Of a DNA stretch of 64,000 nt, positions 45,218-58,804 are shown one piece after another. Each line of letters starts with the position of its first letter. Position 1 is the stretch's first letter. Source of the DNA: Rostrohypoxylon terebratum (taxonomy: Eukaryota > Ascomycota > Sordariomycetes > Xylariales > Hypoxylaceae); assembly GCA_022497145.1 (NCBI GenBank), contig MU385866.1, forward strand, positions 1 through 64,000, in the 5' to 3' direction. A model generated the notes under the pieces. That model saw only the letters and a program-made list of their open reading frames with translations. It searched no databases and was not told the origin of the DNA. Both the position numbers and the translations under genes were made by a program.

Positions 45218-48200
45218 GATGGGTCAGCAAGGAAGGGTGAGGATGGGGCAGAAGGGCTGATATATGCGAACTAGCTAAGTCGGTGTGGGCGACGGATTGG
45301 GATCGGGATTGGGATTGGGATTGGGAGAGCGTGGCCGTGTAATAGCGTGTAGGGCTTTTGGATGGTGGTAGTGGAGGAGGAAGGAGGAAGGAAGAGAAGG
45401 ATAGGCTGACAATCAGTACAGCGGTCCAATGTTTGCAAGGAAGTGATGGGACGAGGGTTTGGGGTCTGGTTTGGGTTTCGGTTGGAATGCAAGGAATACT
45501 TAGAAAAATATGTGGCAAGGAAGAAAATATAATACTGATAATAATAATAAATAAAAATAATGAGTAGACAATAATCAAGGAATTCTTCTGGAACAATGCC
45601 TAAATCGACTAATGGGAAGGAATAGTGGAAAGAAAGGAGCACATCCAGCGTCACCGATACAGATGAGCGGCTGAGGTAGTGCGTCAGGAAGTTTCAGACG
45701 CCACGAAACAAAGATCGGTTAGGATTAGCTGAGATTATCTCCTAATCAGGGTTAGTGGGATTAGTGAGTCCGTTAGAGAATATGCAAGAACCCACTTAAT
45801 AACGCAGGTTTTTTTTTCTTACTAATATTGGGTAGGTTACCTAGTATTGCCTAGGACCTAGGTAGCTACATATAGATAGTATCACGTTTTTGCTTCTTCG
45901 AAACTCGTACTGCATCTGTTGAAAAATATCTTTAATCAAATTTCAAGAGATGAAATGATAAGCACACGAGAATGTAACACACAAAAGAGCCAATCTTAAC
46001 GGTTTTTAAAGAGAATTAATTGTATGTATTTACGATAGCTGATGCCATGGCAGATATTTGGTGTTCAACTTCAATGCCCTTGTTATCATGGACTCGTACT
46101 ATGTATCGCGGATACTTAGGATCTAGGTGCTTCAATGTTGTATGTCGCACGATGCACTGGGTTGGGATTATTACGCAGTCACCACACTCACTGGGCAATT
46201 GCGCGGTCTTCAATGCGAGACTCCTCGACAGGGATTGAAAACGTGGAAGGGGACAAGGAGGGAGAACCAAGAACCAAGAATCTCTTTCCCCAACACCCGC
46301 TTCACACATTCTGAATCATACTAGTAGTACCTAATACCTAGGTCCTAGGTCCTATGTACAAACATATATTCATGCTTGCTATTAACTTATTCAATGATAG
46401 CATTGATATTAATAACTGTTATTAACCATTGCTTAGCACCATAAATGCTACTTCGTGTAATTGCTGAGATTACAGTTAAAGCAAGGTATATAAAAAAGGG
46501 GATAAGTATGAAGATAATGACGAAGGTGGAGGATATGTGGGAAGATGAAGCGGAGGAGGCAGTGGTTGTAAGTTGATCCCTAATATTGATAGTATTATTG
46601 CAGATCAGATCTTCTCTCGTGAGCTTGAAACCTGGAAAGATCTTTAATTATCTGTCTACTTCGTACTTACTTAGTAATACATCCACGCTTCAATGTTTCA
46701 CTATGTCCAAACACGATTAGCGACTCGGGGAATATCTTACGCCGCCATGTTGCCATGTGCTGGTTGAGTGTGGCACAAGGCATAAGAAGGGTTGATGTAC
46801 GAACACGTCGTACCATCAAGCCTGCCGACGTCATGCTAGACTTGGTCGGTTCTAATAATAATAATAATAAAAGACGGCCTGGTGACCCGACGACGGCAAT
46901 CTATCTTGTTTTCCCACCTGGGAAGATGAAAAGAAATGGTGACAATCACGTATTATCACATATTATCACGTATAATACTCACGAGTTAACTTATTGCGAT
47001 GTATGTAGCAAGGCTGGCCCCTTGATAAGTAACTGCTACTACTAGTAGATACGACGACAAAACTTTCGCGGCATTTGTTCTAGATATTTGTATGGACAGA
47101 TTATCTCGAACGCTGATTATAGGTATAGGCATTAGGTAGGTACTAGGTAGTTAAGCACATATATAGTAGCTTCCAACAGTTGATGATTCGAGACCCGGAT
47201 GAGACATTGCAAGCGCAAGCTCTCTTGAGAGATATCGTCAATGTATCCAATATGTACTACTATAGAAGTCTTCTAGAACTTCTCGACCAACAAATAGTTG
47301 GGGGCGCGACAAGGATATTGAACGAAAAAGGGCCATATAGGTCTAAAAATAACTATAGATTCATTCGCTTCGGAATACCCGACATTGTATATAACCAACA
47401 TGAGACTATCCTTAGACTCGAAGGAATCATTGCCTTCTAGTAACCTTTTTTTTAACTCTGGTTTTCTATTAAATGTTCAGTGTTTTAGCCAAATAAAGTG
47501 TGAAAGTAATGATGATGATGACGATATACAAATCTTGACCCTTTTTAAGCTTGGATTGCTTAGAGATTCAATACCAGCTAGAGTCCACAGTCACATTTAT
47601 AGATGACCATCGGCTGTTAAGACATGTGTAAAGATTTAATACGATTGGGTCCATGAAGCCACAAAGTGGTATAATATATCGTATCTCGATCAACAATTCA
47701 CAGCTTACCAAGTCGACGATTACCCTTTACCACATGTGCACGCACAACCTCTTAAGAGATAAAGTCAAGAATAGCAATCCAACATATGGCTATATTTAGA
47801 GAAATGATTATAAAGTATGACTTATTTATCATCAATCATTAGCGATGGGATGACTAGCATTGGCCTAGGGATGCCTACCCATCTCGCGCGAACTTCCAAT
47901 ATTAGGTAGGTAGATATACGGGTATATCTTTCATAGTGGAATGGCGAGTCAGCATATGGACTAGTCGGTTCAGCTTTACTTATCATTGTAATGGCAATAC
48001 CTACTATTGAGTACTGAGTAATTAGGATGAGTATAGTCGCTCTAGCGGTCGCTTGTCTACGAATGAGTGATTGTGTTACAATATTCCGGTCGATCTCATC
48101 TTTAGGGTCTGCATATTTGTATCACAAGGAAACGAGACGAAAAGGGGCTATAGAAGAACCCGTTTCAATCAATGGTATATATAAGGGATTCAACGATGAG

Positions 48201-49747
48201 TATGACTGAGTGGGCTGTGAAGCAACCTATTGTCATGGACTCTAGAGCGTCTGAATATACCGAACTAGATTTTTATTGATATGGTCGAGAGCGCCGTGGT
48301 AATGTAGACTAGGTAATCATACATCGCCTCACTTTACCAATACAACATGGTTCTCTCGGGGAAGATAACTTACTACCTATGATGAATAAACTTCCCCTGA
48401 CGACGCCATCCGCTCCATGCCATGTGCTTCTAATACTCACAACGTAGTTGAGCTCTCAAAGATATTACCGAGGCATGATATGACTCGTTGACACAGAACA
48501 AGCCATGTTCGGCTATCGACGCCACCTAAATACTAAAGCAATGGGACCAATATACCAACATTACGACTTGTGACACTGACAAAGTCGGAAATGAATGCTT
48601 TGTACTTAAGAAACCATACCAAACATCGCTCAAATGATACGTGAGATAAACCCCCGGAAAAATACTAGACCCCTGAAAATACCTAGCAATCTTTGGTATC
48701 CAATGAGTTAGACTTGTCACTAAAACAATACTACTAGACAGCCCCTTGGTTTGAATGGTTTCAGCGTTCAATATGACATGACTATGGTACAGACAGTAAG
48801 TGAAGGGCCGGTATGGCGCCGGATGCGAATGTGTTCCCCCCCTGCCCCTACTTTAACTGCACCTAGCTGACTTGGATCCCCTTGATGTTTAACGGCACTC
48901 CGATAAGAGGGACGATCTCTGAGAAACACTTGCGGGATGACCGGCCATCACCAAAGCCTAAATATTGGGATTTGTCTCTCTTCCACCAGACTGAAAAAGT
49001 AGGCCACCATCCTCAAGTAGTTTTGCCGTTTATCCACACACACACAAAAAAAACATCAATCAATACCTCTACTCCACCGTGGAGATCAGAGCGCGGCGAA
49101 TAAAGGTAGCAAAAGGAATCAAGTAAACGCGCAATAGTTGTTTTTTCCGGGTGAAAAGCCTCTTCATATCAACATGTCTCCCAGAAAGGGGGAGAAGACT
49201 GCATCCGTGTATCGAGTTGCCGTAATTTTGAACTAAACCACAGGGAAGCAAAGGCCGAGGACTAGAAAGAAAACTCATCCATTATATTCCATCTTTGTTC
49301 TACATGACTCGAGAACCTCCAACTTCCGAGCCTCATGGGGTAGAGGTTGGATAAGGCCATGTGTCTGGCAACAGCGTCGTCGTCGTCGTCGGAGTCTGAG
49401 GCGGTATATTAACTGAAAACCCGGCAGATGGAAGACAGGCATAGAAACATGATATTATTCTGGTATCGAAGGGCGGACAAGACCGGGAACTATACACTCC
49501 TCTGGCTCTTTGGTCGGCGGCAGCAAACAGTCGTCGGGTGGGAATCAAGTATAACGTAGGCCAGTAAGGAAAATAGGTGCTGAGAAAGGCTGTCGTGACT
49601 TCGTCCTAACAGCAACGAATCTGATCGATTCCAAAAAATGCGTATTAGGTTGAAATTAGTTTCAAATATTCATTCGATGAAAGATGACAATAACACCGAC
49701 GGCTCGAGCAACGAATCTCGATATCGGTGTTGTAAACTTGTCTACGT
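45218..49747. other. Gene-free stretch of 4.5 kb
   Basis: It lies between the phosducin-like gene and the G-beta gene, both minus. A short GGGATT hexamer array (about four units) is at 45298-45327, an A/T-run near 45530-45565, an AAT trinucleotide run at 46855-46870, and scattered ACCTAGG motifs near 45840-45870 and 46325-46355. Open frames at 46020-46324, 46755-47045, 47180-47606, 48027-48209 and 48526-49103 were read; none shows recognisable domains. Candidate space for non-coding RNA or a long 5' UTR of the phosducin-like gene. Confidence 0.4.
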
Positions 49748-51087
49748 CTAGTATGCCCAGATTTTGAGCTACGTTTCGTTAGCATAATCGGAGGCAAGAT
49801 CACGATCCTAACAAATAGGACTTACCACCGAGTCCCAAGAACCTGTGCACAAACTGATGCCGTCGTTGCTAACACCCAAACAGCTGACACGGTTCTCATG
49901 GCCCACGAGGGACCCGACTTTTTCACCTCTCGTAACGTCCCATACCTATTGAATTTTTTTAGTGAACGAAAATCGCATCAAGTAAGCCGGAATAATCGTA
50001 CCTTGCACTCGAAATCATCGTATCCAGCGAACAGCAGACGGCCTGATACGGAAGTAGCCACGGATGTGATACCACATAAGATAGATTCCGACTATGGCTG
50101 AATGTTAGTGCTGAATGCAGCAATGCGAACCAGGTTTATCTACTTACGCCGTATAGATTGAGCTCTCTATCTGCTCGAATGTCAAATAGCCTACACGTCG
50201 CATCATCGGAACCGGTTACGAACGAATGTCCATCCGGGAAAAATTGGATGGCGTTAATATCTGATTCGTGGCCGGCGAAGGTCTGCACAGCCTTGCCGGC
50301 GCGGATATCCCAAAGTTTGGCAAAGGCATCACAGGCTCCAGATATGAATGTGTTCTGGTTAGTAGGATTTAAGCTAATGCTCATAACGTCGCCAAGATGG
50401 TCGGCGAATTCCATAACCTTAGTACCGGTCTCGATATCCCACTTCATGCATGTCATGTCACCGGACGAAGTCAGGATACTCCGGTCGTTGATGAACCGAC
50501 AGCAAGACAAGTAGCCAGCATGGCCAGATAATTCGCGAGCGACGCGTGTCGGGCCGTCTCGGTTTTGGTTTAGGTTATAAATAGAACATATATTATCAAG
50601 ACCACCACAAGCGACATAGTTACCGCTCGGGGCGTAAGCGCAGGTCATGACCCAAGACGATCGTAGAGGAATGGCGTGGACCTTGTTCGTTGTGTAGGCA
50701 TCCCAAATAATCAACTTTCCATCTTGAGAGGCGGACACTAGGTGTCTTCGATCAGTTGACCAGTGCATGGCGTAGATCTTTGCGAGATGTCCCTTGAGCG
50801 TCCTCTTGGTCTTCATCAATTGGTTCCTAGGAATCGACTCGTGAGATTGCTGCGCAACGGCGCGGACTAGAGGCGACGAACAGAAACGTTAGAGAATAGC
50901 ACAGACACCATGGCGGAGAAAACCACGCTCAATTGATAGAGCTTGTAAACAACTTACGAGTAGTATCAGCCAGCTCGTCCTTCTTTCGCTTGATCCTATC
51001 TTTTAGGTTCTCAGCCTCGCGTCGCGCCTGTTGAATGCGCGCCTGCATGGCCTCAGGCGACACATCGTTTGGCCGTTGGGAGTCCAT
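49748..51087 (-). CDS. Heterotrimeric G-protein beta subunit
   Basis: Five exons: 50958-51087, 50148-50866, 50002-50091, 49826-49945 and 49748-49768, giving 359 aa, the standard length. An N-terminal coiled coil ([33 protein letters not shown]) would pair with G-gamma. Seven WD40 blades follow, with [84 protein letters not shown] and GSWDSVLKIWAY at the C-terminus. G-beta signals at the plasma membrane in pheromone, nutrient and virulence pathways of fungi. The last exon encodes only LKIWAY plus stop. Introns are 91, 56, 56 and 57 nt with clean GT-AG ends. Confidence 0.97.
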
Positions 51088-54000
51088 GACGGCGATGGAA
51101 ATGTGTCAGCGAAGGAACTGAGGAACAGCAGAAGGACTAGATGGACGGTAATTGGCGACAGGTGTCGTCGAGCAGTGTGGACGGTACTTGGTGTTTAGAT
51201 TCGCGAATGGCGGAGAGGACACCGAAGGAGTAAAAAAGAAAGAAAGAAAAAGATGTGAGGTTGGCTCGACTCGGGGTAAGGGTGAGGGAAGATGGAGAAT
51301 ACAAGCTCCAGGGGGCCTTGCTGGGGTCGTGCTCTGACCAGCGACCAATCCTCAGTATTAAGACTGATTACAGAGGTAAGAAAATAAAATAAAATAGGAT
51401 AAAAAGACGAAGTAAGGCCCTAGCTAGGCCAGACTTGGAGGAGGATTTGGAGATGAATAGAGAGAAAGCGCACACAGAAAAAATAAATAAATGAAGAACG
51501 GGTTTCTTGTCAGAGCGCAACAATGAGGAAAAGGCACGGAGACTAGAAGAGCAGAAGACAGCTTATGGGACAATTAACTGCCCCTAAAGGTGATTAGTTA
51601 GGTAGCAGCGGTAAGTTGATAGCGGCGGTGGTGGTGGTGGTAATAGTATTGGATGGTAATGGGTGATATGGTAGTGGTTCAGTAAGGTGGGAAAAAAAAG
51701 GAAGACTCTAAAAGACTCTAGCAAGATGTCAAAATTGAAATGATAGTTTAGACAAGAACAGCTAAAGGGAAGCTGGCTGCTGGGCCTTGACTTGTCACTT
51801 GACACTGGTTTAGCAATCTGGAAGGAGTAAGTAAGTACCTTGTAGCTAATAGAAAATGCCCAGTGGAAACTGCAGTGGAAAATGGATTGAATGGAGCACT
51901 GGAAGGCAAGTGCATGTGAGCTGGGTTCAATTCGGTACATGCGACATGTACATATTATGTGTACATTTATGAGATTTATGAGGTGTAAAGTGAAATGGGC
52001 AGGATGAGCAGGATGAATGTACTACTGGATAGTAAGAAAGTACATGGAATACCATGTTTAAGCAAGTACCGTGTTTAATAGTAACGATGCACTATTAATA
52101 TTCCACCTATTAATTTTACCTACCAAACGAAGTAATTCATATATTAATAAAGAATTGCTATATAATAATAAGTAATATATAATATATAACATTAGATAAA
52201 CTTCGAACCAGAACTTCTTTACGTATGTAGTACCTACCTATTAGTATTATGTGTATTATGTATATACCTAGGACCTACCTAGTAGGTCCTATATATGTAC
52301 ATACACTTGGAGTTGCACATGTGGTACAAACCGGGTTAGTTTACCTAGTCATTGAATAAATATACTAGTATGGTTGGCGATTTTCCCTCATCCAATTGAT
52401 TTCCACCATTTAACTTTTATCACTCTTATTATTACTACTCTTATCAATTCATCAACATCATTAAGACAATATACAACCTATGCGGCATCGATTATAATAT
52501 TGTTAGTATACATATATTATGAGTAATGGCCAGCAATGATCTTGAATAACCCGACCTTGTCAGTTAAAACGTATTCGGTGCTTATCCTTGTTCACTAATC
52601 TCATCCATCCCAATTGGGATCCAACCCGACCATACAAATCCACCAATCCCCCTTGAGCGTTGAGCAGTCTTTGTTTTTGAAGGGGGGTCAACTTGACAGG
52701 GCTAACGTGCTAAGAAATTTGAGGTAGCTTATGTGGATAGAAATTCTTACTATGTATTACATAGTACCTAGGCAGGAGAACACAGTATAAAAGCACAGTA
52801 TCCCAAGCTTATACTATATAGTACTACGCATCAGGAACATGACGGTCAGGACCTAAAACCTCCAGAGCTCTCAAGGTTGTAATAGGACCTACGTGATAGT
52901 ACTTACTACTTAGTACTTGGTACTTAGTACTTACTACGTAGGAGGCTAGGACCCTAGGGCCTAGGTACCCGACACTACATTCTACCTGGGGTCGTCACAC
53001 AGAACGCGACGGCGGAAAGCCTCAGAGCTAGCCGCACATTAGTACATAGTACATACATGCCTATGTAGTGTAGGTCCTACCTAGACCTACCGGAGACTTT
53101 CATTGTGGCTCAAGACTCACACGAGAGTTGACAAATTAATATGGATAATGGGGTTTTCACGAGGACTCAAACACCACTGACATTGACTATTGATCATTGA
53201 CACACCTACTACATAGTATGTACAACATATCCAATATTCAACCTTGGAAACTTCCGATTAAATTAGCCTCCTCGTCTCTTTATACTATGTACTGCGTATG
53301 ATGCTAGTAATTCTACTCTAGCGGCACAGCCGACGAAGCCTGGAAGCTACATATTACGTAGTAGTACATTATTAATATACCTCCCGCTGACGATAACTTC
53401 AAGGTTTATCAACTTTCAAAGACTTTGTACTTAATACACTACAGACTATTACAGAAGGTACAAAAAGGGGATGGCCATACGTAGTAATAAACTTGAAGTC
53501 TCTGCCGCTACGGACATGAACCATACTCTGTTAGGGACTACGATGCGGATACAGTACCGTAATTGACACTGAGTGGTGCCCTAACCGCGTTAGCTCTGGG
53601 AGGTCTCGTTAATGAGACGCTGTCAATTCTCGCCTATGCAAGGTACATGTGCTGGACTTGCGAGCATCGGACCCGATGATGGATCCTGTCTCCCGGTTTC
53701 CTACTGCGTACGTATTACTACTACTACTACTATGTATTACTAGATGTACTAGTATAAGTAGTGACAAGTGTAGTGTAGCTCATTGCGATCTCAACTTTGC
53801 CCAGTAGAAAGAGGACGACCTTCTACTACATACTTCGCAGTATTACGTACGTACTGCCTGGAGTAGTCTTCCTCCGACCCCGTTGAAGATTGAAGAATCT
53901 ACCATGTATGGTGTACTATAAAGTATAATACCCAGATGTGGGTGCATACATAATAGGTATACCTAGGTCCTATGGTGTATCATACTTACCTAGGTCCTAG

Positions 54001-54747
54001 GTCCTAGGTATATACTAGGTACGTATGTACTAGGTAGTATTTTGTCTGTACATAGTATGTAAATTTAGGTCCTCAGGCTCCACGAACTCACTATTATTTG
54101 AACTTTGTGTAGGTGTTAGGTATTATATCGTGATCGACCGGGAAGATCTGACGTTATGCAGATGGAATTTCTAGAAGGTTTGCTGGAAGAACCGACGAGG
54201 AACCTACCATTCCTCAACCGATCTGCGCAGAAACCACCTCTCTAGTTATTATGCTGTATATAGGTATGCATTAATACTTAAGTCACTCATCCAATTTACT
54301 AATAGATGCATCCATCACCTTTTAGTACGTAGTTCAACGGACAGCATCGTTTGGGTTTCTACCTAGGACCCTAGGTAGCATTGTATATTACGTAGTAATA
54401 TGTCGCAAGAAGCTACACACATCCATTAGTATCCGTAATAAGGTTGCCATTGGTTATAAATCATTGTTACATACGCAGCATTTACCTAAGTAATTACTAA
54501 TTACCTACCTGGCTGCCTGGTACTTACTAGGTTACGCGGTGTATAGGTACCTACCTAGTAGGACCTAGGACTAGGTATTGTACTACTAGAAAGTACCTGG
54601 ATAGCGCGGCCATCGCGCGCTGGTGTATTAATGGAGCTTGGGACCTTGGGTTCATCGGTAGCTCATTCGCTATGACTTCACTTCTGAGTTCTCTCATCCC
54701 TTTCATCCAATCTCACTGGAACAACCTTCTCGACACCGGACAGAATC
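51088..54747. other. Divergent intergenic region, 3.7 kb, repeat-rich
   Basis: It lies between the starts of G-beta (minus) and the ADAL-type gene (plus). A GGT trinucleotide run is near 51625-51640, AT-rich sequence is at 52050-52230, and dense TACCTAGG/TAGTACTTA tracts are at 52225-52300, 52740-53060, 53925-54070 and 54355-54600, including GGTCCTAGGTCCTAGGTATA-like tandem units. A pyrimidine-rich G-beta leader may span 51100-51940. No further gene recognised, and a tRNA-like look near 53580 did not hold up. Confidence 0.45.
53925..54070. repeat. TACCTAGG/TCCTAGG palindromic tract
   Basis: Tandem and interspersed units of ACCTAGGTCCTA, TACCTAGGTCCTAGG and GTACTAGGTAGTA make a low-complexity region rich in the CCTAGG palindrome. 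The same vocabulary recurs at 18590-18725, 38160-38580, 43050-43420, 52740-53060, 54355-54600 and 59150-59260, always between genes. Confidence 0.7.
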
Positions 54748-56060
54748 ATGACGTTCGAGCCTGTATTAGACTTGAAATCTATGCCCAAGATTGAGGTAAC
54801 TATATCGACCGACCTCACAAATTATGACATACTTACATGCCCATCTCATCCCACTCTTTTGACCATTTGGGCTACCTGCGTTCGTTCACATATACTAACT
54901 TATATATATCCAACTGATAGCTCCACGCTCACCTGACAGGAAGCATTAGTCGGCGATGTCTGCACGAAATCTGGCAAGTGAAGAAAGCTGCTGGGAAGAC
55001 TGATCTTGAAGATCCCTTGCTTGTAATGCCCCCGGACAGGCATGATTATGACCTCAAAACGTGAGAAGCTCCCTATTCGGCAGGTGAGAATCGCATCTCA
55101 TCTCAATCTTATATGTCTATATATACGAGTAGCAAAAAGCTGAGACCGCGATTTCACGCAGCTTCTTTCCGTTATTTTCTTCGTACATATACAACCTCAT
55201 CAACGACGTTAGCTCCCTAGAGCACTCCACCAAGTCAGTAGTCACGGACTTCGCACGTGATGGCGTTGTGTATCTCGAGTTGAGGACGACACCGCGGGCG
55301 ATGCCCCTCGACGGTCTTGATAAGGCAGGTTACGTCGAGGCTGTGTTGCGAGCGATCGAGGATGCGCAGGAGGACGCGCCGATGTTACACACGCGCCTAA
55401 TCCTATCCATAGATCGGCGCAATACTCCATCCGAAGCAAGCGAGGTCGTCGCGTTAGCAAATCTTTTCCGAGACCGAGGCGTTGTTGCCATTGACCTTTG
55501 CGGCGACCCGACCAAGGGGGACGTCTCCCTATTCACGCCCGCCATCGAGGAAGCCAAGGCGGCAGGGCTGATGTTGACGATTCACTTTGCTGAGGCCGAG
55601 GCCAGCGCTAGCGAAGCAGAGCTGAAAACGATCATGAGCTGGATGCCTGATCGTCTTGGTCACGTAATACATGTCCCAGAGACTGTCAAGCGACAAATCG
55701 TAGAACGGAGAGGCATCGGATTAGAATTGTGCCTTAGCTGCAACGTCCACGCTAAGATGATCGTGGGAAGCTTCGAGGCCCATCATTTTGGAGAGTGGTG
55801 GCGTGTCCCCGGTCCTATCGTCGTTCCGTGTGTGAGTCTAAGCCCACCAGATATCACATCTTTCTACATGCATCTGATTAACGATATATCAGACCGATGA
55901 CGTGGGCGTGTTTGGCAGTCCTCTATCCAATGAGTGGAGGCTTATCCAAGAGCACTTCAATTTACAACGAGAAGAAATATTAGAATTGGCAAGAAAAGGC
56001 GTCCATGTCATTTTTGCAGGAGATGACGAGAAGACAAGACTAGAGGGGATCATGTGGTGA
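54748..56060 (+). CDS. ADAL-type adenosine/AMP deaminase-like protein
   Basis: Four exons: 54748-54795, 54921-55060, 55162-55831 and 55893-56060, giving 341 aa. Metal-dependent deaminase fold with zinc ligands His18 and His20 in ELHAHLTGSIS, the DGVVYLELRTTPR strand, LSIDRRNTPSEA, AIDLCGDPTKGD, TIHFAEAEA (metal His and catalytic-region Glu), RLGHVIH, LELCLSCNVHAK, and the metal Asp288/Asp289 pair in CTDDVGVFG. This block order matches the ADAL branch of the adenosine deaminase family, members of which are known to deaminate N6-methyl-AMP; classical adenosine or adenine deaminases have a different spacing and a longer sequence. Substrate is therefore inferred. The last intron falls just before TDD. 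Converges with AACS, about 290 bp apart. Confidence 0.92.
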
Positions 56061-56350
56061 GCGTATAGCTGCTCTTGCTGTGAGAATCCATGTCTCTCCT
56101 GGACAACCATCTTCTCATCGCTAAATCGTAGCTACACATGTCATAGGACCTAGGACCTAGGTACATGTCCACATCTCGTACAGTCCGGGCATCCTCTCGA
56201 TAGATATACTTTGAAACACGTCAGTTGATCTAAGAAACACCCTAGCCGAACTCGCCCCGGTATCGCCATGAAGCCTATCGTTGATAAACCACTACATATG
56301 GATTCTTGATCTTCTCCCGTTGCCTCGTTGGTACATAAGTATAATCTTAC

Positions 56351-58689
56351 CTAGTTGTGCGTTGCCGCCCACTCCTTAAACCAAGCTAAGGCCTCAGGAT
56401 TTGCTACGCTGGCATTCGTCTTGATGTTGATGCCAGATAGGATTTGCTTAACTGCGACCTCGATTCTGACGCGCCATTAGTTCATTAGTTACAACCCGAA
56501 GATTGATGAAGCGTAGACGTACTTCTTCCCGTTTCCGGTTTTTGGAATTCCTGCCCCACACTCCTCTACCACACCAGGAACATGTCTTGGGCTTAACTCC
56601 TTCCGAATCGCATTGATGATCCTCTCGCGGAGTTCTGAGGAGAACGGCTTTCCCTGGGCCATAAGGACAAACAAGCAGACTGTCTCGTCGCGATCCGTTT
56701 CCCGTCTTCGGCCCACGCACCTATTTTTGCTGTCAATCTATGTTCTACGTGTTTAATATCTACGCGACTACTAGGGGGCATCATAGCTTACACTGCATCT
56801 TCGACTTCGCTTCCAAAGAACTTCGTCAGCACGTTATAGATCTCTGCACTACCAAATCTTACGCCGGCAGGCTTGAGAACACCATCACTTCGTCCTAGCA
56901 TAGTCAGGCCACCCGTATTTGTGTCAATCCGCACAAAGTCGCCGTGGTGCCATATACCATCGAAGCGCTCAAAATAGCTTGCATGATACTTAGTATCGCC
57001 ATCGGGTCCCCAGAAGGTCAAAGGTTGACAAGGGAACGGTTTAGCACACACCAATTCTCCATCTTCCCCGGGAGTCGGCTTGCCACTAATAGAGTCCACG
57101 ACGCCGACAGCCATCCCGAGACCGGCGCACTGTATCTCGCCAACATGAACGGGAAGTAAGGGGCAGGGAGCTCCGAATAAAGAAATGATGTCCGTCCCGC
57201 CAGTGATAGAAGCTAGATTGATATGAGAAGGGAAGGCTTTGTAGACATAAGAGAAAGTCGAGGGCGGTAAGGGCGAGGCCGTGGAGTAGATTGCTTGCAG
57301 ACGTGAGAGGTCGAGAGATTGAGTCGGATATATGTCATTGGCTTCTAATGCGGTGAGGTATGCGGCTGAGGTACCAAAATGAGTTACTTGTAGCGAAGAG
57401 AGGAGCATAGGCAGCGAAAGGTACCCGTGTGGTTTAAAGGGGGAGCCGGAATATAGGACCAGGCTGGCGCCGCAAGCTAGAGCCGATATACTCCAATGCC
57501 ACATCATCCAAGACGTGGTAGTATAATAGAGCATTCTCGAGGTCGAGTTCATCGAACAGTGAAGGATATGCTCCTTTTTATGCTGAATCAAAGTGCCTAA
57601 TGCCGTGTGAACTATCGCCTTCGGAAGACCAGTTGTGCCGCTAGAGTATAGAACATACAGGGGATGAGATGGCGGAAGTTGTTCAAATCTCAGGGGGCCA
57701 CCGTTATCGCTACAGAATGTCAATCCAGATCTACCTACGTGGGCGTTTTCGCTCTTGATGTCATTACCTTTTTAGAAAGCTTTCATACTCCTTGGCCAAA
57801 ACCCCCAAGGCACCTAAAGATTCTAGGTCTAACCTGGAATCTGGGATGTTATCTATCACAACAACAAGCCCTAGACCTTGAGACTTAAGCACCTCGACAA
57901 CCTGCAATGTCTTATCCGTGCTAGGCCATGATTTACCATTATAGATGGCGGCGTTATCTGCGAAGAGGACTTTGGGTTTGATTTGAACCAATCTATCCAG
58001 GACTGCACTCACGCCATTGTCGGGGCTTATTCCTGTCCATACAGCCCCAATGGCGGCTGCCGATAGCATTGCCACGAGTGCCTGTGTGTGGTTGGAGATA
58101 AAACCAGCGACCACGTCCCTGGGCTTCAAACCAAAGGCCCTCAGTGCATTAGAGCATAGTCGTACGGCTTCTCGTAATTCAACCCATGTGGTCGACACGA
58201 GTTGGCCTTCAATTTCGGTAGCTGTTATGACAGCAACGGAAGACTCTACGATATCTGCCTTTTCTGGGAACAATATGTTCTCTGCGAAGTTGAAGAGTGC
58301 CCCGGAGAAGAAGTCGGGCCTGGGGAACATGGACGCATTACCTGGTAAAACCTTTTCAGGAGGTGCGTGTCAGTCAATGGTAGAAAATCCGAGAACATGC
58401 AAGGTAAAGGCTATGAGTTCTTTCTATAAGAGAAAACATGTAAATAGGCAAGGGCACATACGAAAGAGTAAGGTCTCGATGCTTTGATGCCGCAAAAGTG
58501 CCACACTTCTCCCCAGAAGTCCGATATGTTCTCGATAGACCATCTGTATAAGCCAGAGTAGTCCTTGATATCAATGTTGTACTTAGACCTCACGTGCTCT
58601 AAGAACCTGTACATCTGAGTTGAGGAGGGATCCGGATGCCTCCATAGTTCTACTGGCTTTATCGTCATAGGTGTATGATCAATATTCAT
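56351..58689 (-). CDS. Acetoacetyl-CoA synthetase
   Basis: Five exons: 58462-58689, 57768-58351, 56792-57709, 56523-56720 and 56351-56465, giving 680 aa. ATP-dependent activation of acetoacetate to acetoacetyl-CoA via an acyl-AMP intermediate, usually cytosolic. The N-terminal cap has YRWSIENISDFWGEVWHF. The adenylation core has FNFAENILFP, the P-loop-like YVLYSSGTTGLPKAIVH, SWMMWHWSISALACGASLVLY, ASITGGTDI, and the hinge region GRSDGVLKPAGVRFGSAEIY. The C-terminal lid has FVLMAQGKPFS and the A10 motif IPKTGNGKK with catalytic Lys near 642, split from IEVAVKQIL by the last intron. No peroxisomal targeting end: the C-terminus is AATHN. An upstream Met (MNIDHTPM) is used; MTIKPVELW seven residues in is the alternative. 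Confidence 0.95.
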
Positions 58690-58773
58690 TGTGGATTTGA
58701 AGAGCGTTCCCCCCTTCTTCGCACAAGGCTAGATGTTGTATATCGTAGATGAAATAAAACCGATATATCAAAG

Positions 58774-58804
<31 letters not shown>

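Noticed and set aside
45298..45327. GGGATT array as an interstitial telomere
   Set aside because: Only about four imperfect units and the hexamer is not TTAGGG in any rotation; it is a simple repeat upstream of the phosducin-like gene.
53575..53650. tRNA-like stretch (CCTAACCGCGTTAGCTC)
   Set aside because: No GGTTCGANTCC-type B box and no cloverleaf pairing could be built on either strand.
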